A DNA stretch of 8,764 nt from JBEKTY01 sp049515555 (GTDB lineage Bacteria > Planctomycetota > Planctomycetia > Pirellulales > Thermoguttaceae), in the NCBI GenBank assembly GCA_049515555.1, contig JBEKTY010000256.1:1-8764 (forward strand). Direction: 5' to 3'. Made by a program: the position numbers and the translations under genes. Below are positions 1 through 6,518 of the stretch, piece after piece; position 1 is the first letter of the stretch, and every line of letters starts with the position of its first letter. The notes under the pieces were generated by a model. It did not search any database. It saw only the letters and a program-made list of their open reading frames with translations, and was not told the DNA's origin.

Positions 1-90
1 CTCGGCACCGACAGCGGTGGATTCGCTTGCGCTCTGGGTCTGCCATGACCATCTCCCCATCCGTGGAAGCGGAACAGGCAGATTATACCA
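1..90 (+). other. Upstream of transporter, possible broken 5' end
   Basis: No start with a good ribosome binding site is visible here. The transporter frame has a TGA at 46-48. A second frame (starting at base 3) is open from the window edge to a TAA at 96-98 and overlaps the ATG at 91. Because the transporter lacks its expected first two membrane helices, these bases may hold part of a frameshifted N-terminus. Short hydrophobic runs do occur in different frames, but no single shift rebuilds a convincing helix. A sequencing error, a real mutation and plain intergenic DNA cannot be told apart here. Confidence 0.3.
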
Positions 91-963
91 ATGGCTAAGT
101 TATTTCTTAACAGCAACTTAGCCGTGTTCGGCGCGCTGTGGGGCGCGGGCGCGATCCTCTTTGGACTGGGCATTGCCAGACTCGGCATGGCAGTCGGCTA
201 CCCGATCATCATGGGATTGATTCTTAGCCTGGGCGCCGTCATCCCGCTCTTGCTGCAGAGCCCCCTGGATCTGGTTTCCCGCACCGGACTGTTGTTGTTG
301 GCCGGCATGGCCGTGACCGTTGGCGGCGTCATCCTTTGCTCGCAGGCCGCCGCGGCCAAGGACGCGCAGTCGGGCGACAAGGCCGCCCAAGCCGCCGGTT
401 CCAGCCTGGGTGCCGGTCTGGTGATCGCGGTGCTGGCGGGAGTGTTCTCCTGCTTCCCTAATGTGGGCATGAACCACGCGGAGAGTCTGAAGGTTGCCGC
501 GGTCGGGCTCGGCGCGTCCTCGGACATGGCTGGCAACGCCGCCTGGGCACTTCTGTTCACCGCAGGCTTCTTGCTGAACTTCGGCTATTGCCTGGGCCTG
601 ATGGTGCGCCGTGCAAACCTCGGCGCCCTGGCCAACGACTGCGGACGCAACCTGGGCTGGATCGCCCTTATGGCCGCCATGTGGATCGGCAGCTTCTATC
701 TCTATGGCATGGGCGCGGTGCGCATGGGCAAATGGGGCGGCATTCTGGGCTGGCCGCTGTTCATCTCGCTGGCCATCCTGGTGGGCAACCTCTGGGGCCT
801 GTGGCGCGGCGAATGGCGCAACGCGAAGCCGTCGGCCCGCGCGCGCCTGAACTTCGGACTCGTCGTGCTCCTCGTGGCCGTGGCGGTGTTCGGCGCCGCC
901 AGCGCTTCGAAGGCCCCCGATCAACCGATGTCTGAAACTCCGGCTGCCCAAACTTCAAGATGA
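91..963 (+). CDS. RhaT-like sugar/proton symporter, N-terminally short
   Basis: This is an inner-membrane transporter related to the L-rhamnose/proton symporter RhaT of the drug/metabolite transporter superfamily. From residue 10 the protein follows RhaT: FGALWGAG, then LGMAVGY, a Gly-rich helix, and later NFGYCLGLM, which matches the NLGFCF region of E. coli RhaT. About eight hydrophobic segments are visible (near residues 10-30, 33-55, 63-85, 105-125, 147-170, 187-207, 216-236 and 252-272). E. coli RhaT has 344 residues and ten helices, so the 290-residue product lacks about 70 N-terminal residues. The ATG at 91 has no clear Shine-Dalgarno sequence. The tail after residue 272 is polar and variable. 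The stop lies 38 bases before the next gene, which suggests one transcript. The substrate could be rhamnose, another sugar or a sugar acid; the family match does not fix it. Whether the short protein works is uncertain. Confidence 0.8.
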   Translation: MAKLFLNSNLAVFGALWGAGAILFGLGIARLGMAVGYPIIMGLILSLGAVIPLLLQSPLDLVSRTGLLLLAGMAVTVGGVILCSQAAAAKDAQSGDKAAQAAGSSLGAGLVIAVLAGVFSCFPNVGMNHAESLKVAAVGLGASSDMAGNAAWALLFTAGFLLNFGYCLGLMVRRANLGALANDCGRNLGWIALMAAMWIGSFYLYGMGAVRMGKWGGILGWPLFISLAILVGNLWGLWRGEWRNAKPSARARLNFGLVVLLVAVAVFGAASASKAPDQPMSETPAAQTSR

Positions 964-985
964 ATATGTCCGTCGCAAACAACCA

Positions 986-994
986 GAAAGGTGA
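986..994 (+). promoter_or_regulatory. Ribosome binding site choosing the 1002 start
   Basis: GAAAGGTGA is a good Shine-Dalgarno match seven bases before the ATG at 1002. It favours that start over the in-frame ATG at 960, which overlaps the transporter stop and would add 14 polar residues in front of a normal signal peptide. Confidence 0.7.
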
Positions 995-1001
995 CTACAC
1001 G

Positions 1002-3152
1002 ATGAAGAACATCCGTCTGCGCTGCCGGATTGCCGTATCGGCTGCTGTGGGCGCATTGTCGGTCATGGGCGCGTGGCGACTCGGCGCCGGCGAGGCGCCT
1101 TCGGGGCTCAAGTTCAATCCCGCGCAGAACATCATTCCCGCGCCGGATGACCCGGCGCAGCGGCCGGCCTTTCGCAAGACGCTGGCGTGCTGGCGCGAGC
1201 AGACCAAGGCCCGCTTGAAATACAGCGACGCCCTCTACGGGCGCAAGGAGTTCGCCTGGTCGGCGGCGAACTATTCGTGCTGCTTCCTCATGCTCTGCGA
1301 CGAGAAGTTCTACGACCATCGCGCTGGCCGCTACACCGTGGATGCCTTTCTCGACCACGGCCAGAAGGAGTTCGGCGGCTATGACAGCGTCGTCCTCTGG
1401 CACGCCTACCCGCGCATCGGCGTGGACCAGCGTAACCAGTTCGATTTCTACCGCGACCTGCCGGGCGGGCTCGACGGCGTGCGCGCGGTCGCTCGCCAGT
1501 TCCAACGCCGCGGAGTGAAGGTCTACATCGACTACAACCCCTGGGACACGGGCACGCGCCGCGAAGATAAATCAGACCTCGACGCGGTGGTCGAAATCGT
1601 CGGAGCGATCGACGCGGACGGCATTTTCCTCGACACTATGAGCCGCGGCGCCGCCGAGTTCCGGGCCAAGCTTGACGCCGCACGGCCCGGGGTCGTCCTC
1701 GAAGGCGAAGGCGCGTTGCCCTTGGAGAACCTCCACGATCACAATGCCTCGTGGGCCCAGGGGTTCAACGACAGTCCGGCACCGGGCGTGCTGCGGAACA
1801 AGTGGCTGGAGCGCCGCCACATGCAGCACCAGATCAAGCGATGGGACCGCGACCACACCGGCGAATTGCAGACCGCCTGGATCAACGGCAGCGGCATAAT
1901 GGTCTGGGAGAACGTCTTCGGCTGCTGGGTGCCGTGGAGCCAGCGCGATCGCTCGATCCTGCGCGCCATGCTGCCCATTCAGCGGCGCTTCACCGCGCTG
2001 TTTAGCGGCGAAGGTTGGACGCCGCTGGTGCCGACCGAACAGCCCGGCGTGTACGCCTCGCGCTGGGAGGGCAACAGCTTGCGGCTCTGGACGCTCGTGA
2101 ATCGGGGGCAGAAAGGTGTCGCGGGCTCGCTGCTCAAGGTCCTAGTTCGGCCGGACGACCGCTGTTTCGACCTCGTCGCCGGGCGTGAGGCGGAAAGCAA
2201 GACCGAGGGCGAGACCATAGTTCTTTCCGGCGCCATTGCGCCGCGCGGCATCGGCTGTTTCCTCTGTGGCCCGGCCAAGGAGATGGGCGCGGATTTCCCG
2301 CAGTTCCTCAAGAGTCAGTCTCGCCTGAATACCGGGGCCAATTTCGACGCTGCCGCCCCGCAACCGCAAACGCGACTCCTCTCAGCGCCGCAGGCCGTGG
2401 CCCAGGAACTGGCGCCCCGGGGTATGGTCGAGGTCCCCGCCGCAAAACTCGATCTGAAAACCGAGATGCGCACGCGCGAGTGTGGGTTCTATGACTCGGC
2501 GCCGGCTGTCGGGGACATGTACCGCTTTAACGTGCGCGAGTTCCGCCGGACCGTCGCTTTCAAGCGGCTGGCGATCGACGAAACCCCTGTGACCAACGCG
2601 CAATTCGCCGAGTTCCTCAAGGCGAGCGGCTACAAGCCGAAGCACCCGGAGAACTTCTTGAAGCACTGGACCCGTGGGAAGCCCCCGGCAGGCAATGAGG
2701 ACCACCCGGTCGTATACGTTGATCTCGATGACGCCCGCGCCTATGCCAGGTGGGCCGGCAAGCGATTGCCTACCGAGGAAGAGTGGCAGTATGCTGCACA
2801 GGGGGGCGACGGACGGAAGTACCCGTGGGGCGCGGCCCTGGAGCCCGATCGGTGCAACGACGGCAAGACCGGCGGCACGACGCCGGTGAAGGCGTTTCCC
2901 AAGGGACGCTCGCCGTTTGGCTGCTACGATATGTGCGGCAACGTGTGGCATTGGACCGAAAGTGAGCGGAGCGACGGCCGCACGCGGTTTTGCGTCCTCC
3001 GCGGTGGGTCGTACTTCGCGGCCAAGGGGTCGAACTGGTACGTCGATGGCGGCCCGCGGCCGGCTGATTTCGCCACCAAGTTCCTGATGACCTGGCCCGG
3101 ACTGGACCGCTGCAGCACCATCGGCTTCCGTTGCGTGGTTGATTTGCCGTGA
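1002..3152 (+). CDS. Secreted TIM-barrel/FGE-like fusion protein
   Basis: A 716-residue exported protein of unknown activity. Residues 1-32 form a Sec signal peptide: a basic start (MKNIRLRCR), a hydrophobic core, and a likely cut after GEA. Residues about 80-350 look like a glycoside-hydrolase-type TIM barrel, with strand motifs VVLWHAYPR, VKVYIDYNPWD, DGIFLDTM (Asp211) and VVLEGEG (Glu234, Glu236). Acidic residues at strand ends could be catalytic, but this is inference. Residues about 355-440 look like the beta-sandwich that often follows such barrels. Residues about 474-714 are a formylglycine-generating-enzyme-like (SUMF1) domain: GMVEVP, VTNAQFAEFL, RLPTEEEWQYAA, YPWG, CGNVWHW (645-651), LRGGSYF (666-672) and GFRCV near the end. 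The two active-site cysteines of true FGE, expected just after GGSY, are Ala673 and Asn678, so sulfatase activation is unlikely. The domain may instead bind carbohydrate or protein. The stop overlaps the next start by four bases. Confidence 0.85.
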   Translation: MKNIRLRCRIAVSAAVGALSVMGAWRLGAGEAPSGLKFNPAQNIIPAPDDPAQRPAFRKTLACWREQTKARLKYSDALYGRKEFAWSAANYSCCFLMLCDEKFYDHRAGRYTVDAFLDHGQKEFGGYDSVVLWHAYPRIGVDQRNQFDFYRDLPGGLDGVRAVARQFQRRGVKVYIDYNPWDTGTRREDKSDLDAVVEIVGAIDADGIFLDTMSRGAAEFRAKLDAARPGVVLEGEGALPLENLHDHNASWAQGFNDSPAPGVLRNKWLERRHMQHQIKRWDRDHTGELQTAWINGSGIMVWENVFGCWVPWSQRDRSILRAMLPIQRRFTALFSGEGWTPLVPTEQPGVYASRWEGNSLRLWTLVNRGQKGVAGSLLKVLVRPDDRCFDLVAGREAESKTEGETIVLSGAIAPRGIGCFLCGPAKEMGADFPQFLKSQSRLNTGANFDAAAPQPQTRLLSAPQAVAQELAPRGMVEVPAAKLDLKTEMRTRECGFYDSAPAVGDMYRFNVREFRRTVAFKRLAIDETPVTNAQFAEFLKASGYKPKHPENFLKHWTRGKPPAGNEDHPVVYVDLDDARAYARWAGKRLPTEEEWQYAAQGGDGRKYPWGAALEPDRCNDGKTGGTTPVKAFPKGRSPFGCYDMCGNVWHWTESERSDGRTRFCVLRGGSYFAAKGSNWYVDGGPRPADFATKFLMTWPGLDRCSTIGFRCVVDLP

Positions 3153-4270
3153 CATCTTTCGCCATCACTCCCCGCGACCGCGTGAACGAGGCCCTGGCAT
3201 TCCGGCGGCCGGATCGCGCACCGCGCGACTTCGCCGCGGTGCCGGAGATCTGGGCGAAGCTGGGCGCGCACTTCGGCGCACAGGACCGCAACGAGATCCT
3301 GCGCTGCTTGGGCGTTGATTGCCGCATCGTGTCCTACGACAGCTTCTGCCGTCCGCCCGAGGTCGGCGCCGAGCAGGTCGACATGAATGCCTCGCTGGAA
3401 CGCTCATCGGTGGGCGGGATGTGGCGGCGCGTCGAGCTTGACGGCAGCAATCGCGACATCTGGGGCGCACACCGTGCCCCCGTGACGAACGCTTTCGGGG
3501 CCCTCGACCAATTCGTTTCTTTTCCGCTCCAGGCGGCCCGGAGCGTCGATGACTTGAAACGCTACCGCTGGCCGGCGCCCGACTGGTGGGATTTCAGCCC
3601 AATCCGCGCTGTCATCCGGGAACTCAACGGCGCGACACGATACCATATTCGCTACAGGCTCGGCTCCTTGTTCGAGACCGCCTGGTCGCTTTACGGTTTC
3701 GAGAGGATTCTGCTCGACCTGGCAGCCGATCCCGCAATGCCCTTGTACATAATGGAACGCATCGCCGAGGTGCATCTGGAGAACTTGCGCGTGGTGTTGG
3801 AAACGGCGGGCGACCTGATCGACATTGTCTATTTCTACGACGATCTGGCGTCGCAGGAGGGCCTGCTTATTAGCCCGAGGCTTTATGAGCAGCACATCCA
3901 GCCGCTGCACCAGCGGATCATCGATCTGGCCCGGCGTCATGGCAAGCCGGTGATGATGCACAGTTGCGGCTCGATGTACCGGCTTATTCCGCGGCTGATC
4001 GAGCTGGGACTGGCGATCCTTAATCCGATTCAGCCGTCGGCCCGTTTTATGGAGCCGGAGCGACTTGCCGCGGAATTCGGCGGCCGCCTGACGTTCCACG
4101 GAGGCATCGACGTTCAGCAGTTCTTGCCCCGAGCCAAACCGGCCGAGGTGCAAGAAAGAGTTGCCTGGACCTGCGAAGTGATGGGACGCAATGGCGGCTA
4201 CATCCTGGCGGGATCGCATCACATTCAAGCCGACACGCCCATCGAAAACGTACTCGCTGTTTACCAGTGA
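3149..4270 (+). CDS. URO-D/MtaA-like family protein
   Basis: A 373-residue cytoplasmic protein of the uroporphyrinogen decarboxylase superfamily, which includes the methylcobalamin:thiol methyltransferases MtaA, MtbA and CmuA. The start ITPRDRVNEALAFRRPDRAPRDF is typical of the family, and the length is normal. Metal-site-like residues His271 and Cys273 lie in MMHSCGS. The later MtaA-type cysteine region reads GSHHIQADTP, with His357-His358 where Cys is usual. A heme-pathway role is less likely: there are no heme genes here, and this branch is usually catabolic or unassigned. The GTG at 3149 shares four bases with the stop of the gene before and lacks a clear Shine-Dalgarno sequence, so translation is probably coupled. 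A role in handling a methylated or methoxylated substrate released or imported by its neighbours is possible, but no corrinoid protein gene is present to support it. Confidence 0.85.
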   Translation: MTSFAITPRDRVNEALAFRRPDRAPRDFAAVPEIWAKLGAHFGAQDRNEILRCLGVDCRIVSYDSFCRPPEVGAEQVDMNASLERSSVGGMWRRVELDGSNRDIWGAHRAPVTNAFGALDQFVSFPLQAARSVDDLKRYRWPAPDWWDFSPIRAVIRELNGATRYHIRYRLGSLFETAWSLYGFERILLDLAADPAMPLYIMERIAEVHLENLRVVLETAGDLIDIVYFYDDLASQEGLLISPRLYEQHIQPLHQRIIDLARRHGKPVMMHSCGSMYRLIPRLIELGLAILNPIQPSARFMEPERLAAEFGGRLTFHGGIDVQQFLPRAKPAEVQERVAWTCEVMGRNGGYILAGSHHIQADTPIENVLAVYQ

Positions 4271-4278
4271 CTGCTACA

Positions 4279-4298
4279 CACCATTGCGTTGAATGGTG
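4279..4298 (+). terminator. Perfect 7-bp hairpin after URO-D-like gene
   Basis: CACCATT and AATGGTG form a perfect seven-base stem with a six-base loop, starting nine bases after the TGA. No T-run follows, so it is not a classic intrinsic terminator. It may be a weak terminator or an RNA end stabiliser. The rest of the convergent gap up to 4491 holds no convincing gene. Confidence 0.3.
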
Positions 4299-4449
4299 AC
4301 CGCCCGTTGCGCTAGCCGTTGAAGACCCAGTCCACGCCGAGCGATTAGCCCAACGGCATTACCATGAGTTTGACTGTAGCCGTTCAACCCGTGTAACCGT
4401 CAAAGAACAAACAGGGCAGTCTCTCCCCTTGCAGTGGGCTCCCGCGGCA

Positions 4450-4464
4450 CCTCGTCGCGCGAGG
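4450..4464 (-). terminator. Short GC hairpin after sialidase-like gene
   Basis: On the minus strand, CCTCG and CGAGG form a five-base stem with a five-base loop, beginning 27 bases after the sialidase-like stop. A T-rich stretch is found only some 40 bases further on. It is a weak candidate for a transcript end between the converging genes. Confidence 0.2.
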
Positions 4465-4491
4465 CACGCCCCCAGCGACTTTGCCGCGTCC

Positions 4492-6111
4492 TTATTTCGC
4501 TTTTCCCTTGTCGTCCGTCTCGAACAGCAGGTGTTTGATCGCATCGCCGGTGGAGAGCGGGTTTCGCTCGCATTTTACCACTATTTTGATGGTGTGGGGG
4601 TGATCGCCGCTGAGACCTCGTTTGACGAAGGCATACTGGTAGACGGTAGGCATCGAGGCCCAGCAATCGACCGTGGTTTGCCACGCGCCGTCGAGGAACA
4701 CGTCGGCCTTTCCTAGGTCGGGGCCCTTTGCGGCGCGCCAGTAAATGTCTTGGCCCTGGAAGGGGAATTCCACGCTGGCGTCACGCTCTGCCGACAGTTT
4801 CGTCTTGCCTTCGTAATAAGCCTTGTTGGCCGTCTCCGACCAGGCGCCGGTGTATTTCAGCGCTGGGCTGAGACACCCGACGCGGCGCGTTTGCCGTGAT
4901 TCGATCGGGTCCGACGACTCGGGAAACGGCGTGTAGTCGTACATCGGACCGGGATCCGCCGAGATGACCGGGTGCGGCTTGTTCTCTTCGATGAACCAAA
5001 CTGTGGAGGGGGTGAAGCCGTGTACGGCCTTCGTCACGCCCTCGCCCAAGGTGACGTGAAACCGCCGCACCGGGCTGCTGGTGAAAAAGCTGTAGACGTA
5101 GAAATCCTTGCCGGACGTGCGGGTGTCGTTTTTGTCGGCGTTGGTCGGCCAGAACGCCCAGTAGCGGAAGTCGGTTCCCCAATGCGATCCGAGATGAAAC
5201 GAGGGGCTCCACTGTTGCGTGGCAAGGTCGTCGCAGACCGACAGCCCGCTCAGATAGTTCAGCGACACGTATTTTTTGAGGTACGTGTTGTAGGTTACGT
5301 TGTAGCCGTTCACATAGGAGGCTTTGCCGCCGATGCCTGGCTCGTTCCACGCGCCCTGGTAGAATTTGCGCCACTTTCCGGGGGCCATCTTGTCGGCGAT
5401 CAGGCAGCGCGCGACGCAGTGGCGCAAGAATCGGGCGTCGGACTGCTTCTCTTTCGGCCAGGTATAGTGGTCGGTGAAAATGTAGAAGTAGCCGCTGCGC
5501 TCATCCACGTAGAGCAAGTGGTCGCCGTCGCCGCCATCGAAGGCCTCCGCCGAGAACCGGCTGGCGCCCTTCGGCGAGCTGCCGGGGGTGTGCGGCTTGT
5601 CGGGTTCGTTTGACGCAATGATGGGCCCTTCGTATTTCCAAGTTAGGCCCAGGTCGGTGCTGGTCGCCAGATGGATTTCGCGGATGATCGTGTAGGCGTG
5701 GTCGTGGATTTCGTAGTGCAAAGGGGCGTAGAGCTTCTTTTCGTTGGCATCGTACCAGACGCCGCCCAGGATATAGGCGCCCCGCGGCAGTTCCCCGCGG
5801 CCGTCCGGCTGTTTCATCGCGTTCTCGATGTTTGTGCCCTTGAAGCGCAGGACGGGATCGTTGTATCCGTTCTTGTGAAATACCCAGAAGTCACGGTCGA
5901 TCGCAATCGGGCAATACGGGTAGTCCATGAAGATTCCGGACGCATAGTTCGGCAGCCCGGTGACTTCCTCCTGGGTTACCCTGATCGAAAAGGGGAGCGA
6001 TGGTGCGGCGGGGGCCGTTTGCCCCGCGCACCGGGTCGTAGTTGCCGTAGCGCCATACCATGCTATTAGCATGGCGAGTGTCTGGGCGAGAATCGTGTGT
6101 TTCTGTTGCAT
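4492..6111 (-). CDS. Secreted sialidase-like beta-propeller protein
   Basis: A 539-residue exported protein. The chosen ATG (6109-6111) gives a signal peptide: MQQKH, a hydrophobic core LAQTLAMLIAWYG, and a possible cut after ATA (residue 23). No lipobox is seen. Residues about 45-410 look like a sialidase/GH43-type beta-propeller, with aromatic-rich blades and one clear Asp-box, STDLGLTW (residues 151-158). Residues about 416-536 form a beta-sandwich, with a DIYWRAAKGPDLG stretch, VFLDG and HTIKIVV. Such modules often accompany bacterial glycosidases and may bind sugar. The catalytic Arg triad and Tyr/Glu of true sialidases cannot be placed by eye, so the activity could be another glycosidase or only binding. 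An ATG at 6180 with a GAGGG site is an alternative start adding 23 charged or polar residues. The gene follows the peptidase on the same strand after 407 bases, so it probably has its own promoter. Confidence 0.8.
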   Translation of the reverse strand: MQQKHTILAQTLAMLIAWYGATATTTRCAGQTAPAAPSLPFSIRVTQEEVTGLPNYASGIFMDYPYCPIAIDRDFWVFHKNGYNDPVLRFKGTNIENAMKQPDGRGELPRGAYILGGVWYDANEKKLYAPLHYEIHDHAYTIIREIHLATSTDLGLTWKYEGPIIASNEPDKPHTPGSSPKGASRFSAEAFDGGDGDHLLYVDERSGYFYIFTDHYTWPKEKQSDARFLRHCVARCLIADKMAPGKWRKFYQGAWNEPGIGGKASYVNGYNVTYNTYLKKYVSLNYLSGLSVCDDLATQQWSPSFHLGSHWGTDFRYWAFWPTNADKNDTRTSGKDFYVYSFFTSSPVRRFHVTLGEGVTKAVHGFTPSTVWFIEENKPHPVISADPGPMYDYTPFPESSDPIESRQTRRVGCLSPALKYTGAWSETANKAYYEGKTKLSAERDASVEFPFQGQDIYWRAAKGPDLGKADVFLDGAWQTTVDCWASMPTVYQYAFVKRGLSGDHPHTIKIVVKCERNPLSTGDAIKHLLFETDDKGKAK

Positions 6112-6184
6112 GATCCGATCTTTCCCGTTTGCAGTATGCCTGGAGCCGATCGAGGCTCGTTCAGCTATCCATTTTACCATAGCG

Positions 6185-6189
6185 CCCTC
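6185..6189 (-). promoter_or_regulatory. GAGGG site before alternative ATG at 6180
   Basis: The minus strand reads GAGGG, four bases before an in-frame ATG (6178-6180). As a ribosome binding site it is better than the GGGAAAG before the 6111 start. It would give a signal peptide with an unusually long N-region of about 27 residues. The two signals conflict, so the start is open. Confidence 0.35.
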
Positions 6190-6435
6190 ACGTCTCTAGC
6201 ACCTAGGCGGGTTATCTGTGCCCAGCTCCCATTTTCCTTTGTGTGAAGACCGATGTGTGGCCGTTAGGCACCGCCTCATTGCTCTTGTTGTTAATATACT
6301 GTACCTCTCGAATAATCACCGTTATGCCCATCACCGACCGGCGCAGTTCGGCAGGCCCCTCTGATGGTGTTTGCGCGCGGAGGGTGGGGTGACCGCCGCA
6401 GGCAAGCTGGGCGGACGGCGTGCCGAGAAAGGGTG

Positions 6436-6459
6436 GTATTCTGATTCATCTCGGAATAC
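6436..6459. terminator. Hairpin 60 bases after the peptidase stop
   Basis: GTATTC and GAATAC are perfect inverted repeats. On the plus strand they extend to nine pairs with one G-T wobble, leaving a six-base loop. On the minus strand, which carries the peptidase message, the wobble becomes an A-C mismatch and no T-run follows. Terminator function is possible but weakly supported; a protein-binding dyad is another reading. Confidence 0.3.
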
Positions 6460-6518
6460 GGGTGAGATTACAAGACGCCGGCGAGGATCTGCACCGCCGA
6501 GACCACCATCGTTCCGGA

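Larger units (their letters stand above)
6112..6518 (-). other. Intergenic region between peptidase and sialidase-like genes
   Basis: This 407-base stretch has no ORF that looks like a real protein. It includes the alternative 5' extension of the sialidase-like gene (to 6180), an AT-rich patch near 6286-6317 that could hold a promoter for it (minus-strand TATATT at 6293-6298, but no good -35 box), and a hairpin at 6436-6459 near the peptidase end. No tRNA or transposon end was seen. Confidence 0.5.

Noticed and set aside
118..951. Long minus-strand open frame opposite the transporter
   Set aside because: It is rich in His, Arg, Gln and Ala, with no domain-like pattern, and mirrors the GC-rich transporter codons.
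960..1001. ATG at 960 as the start of the barrel/FGE-like gene
   Set aside because: It gives an ATGA overlap with the transporter stop, but the ATG at 1002 has a much better ribosome binding site and starts directly at a signal peptide.
2421..3146. Active sulfatase-maturing enzyme
   Set aside because: The two catalytic cysteine positions are Ala and Asn, and no sulfatase gene is in the window.
2382..3155. Minus-strand open frame opposite the FGE-like domain
   Set aside because: The plus strand shows clear FGE-like motifs along the whole stretch, and the antisense product has no recognisable motif.
3404..4228. Minus-strand open frame opposite the URO-D-like gene
   Set aside because: Its composition is low in motifs, and the plus-strand family match covers the full length.
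4313..4384. Repeated TAGCCGTT (4313-4320 and 4377-4384) and inverted GCCGTTG/CAACGGC
   Set aside because: There are only two short copies without regular spacing, and the inverted pair has a 29-base loop. This is expected by chance and is not a CRISPR or integration site.
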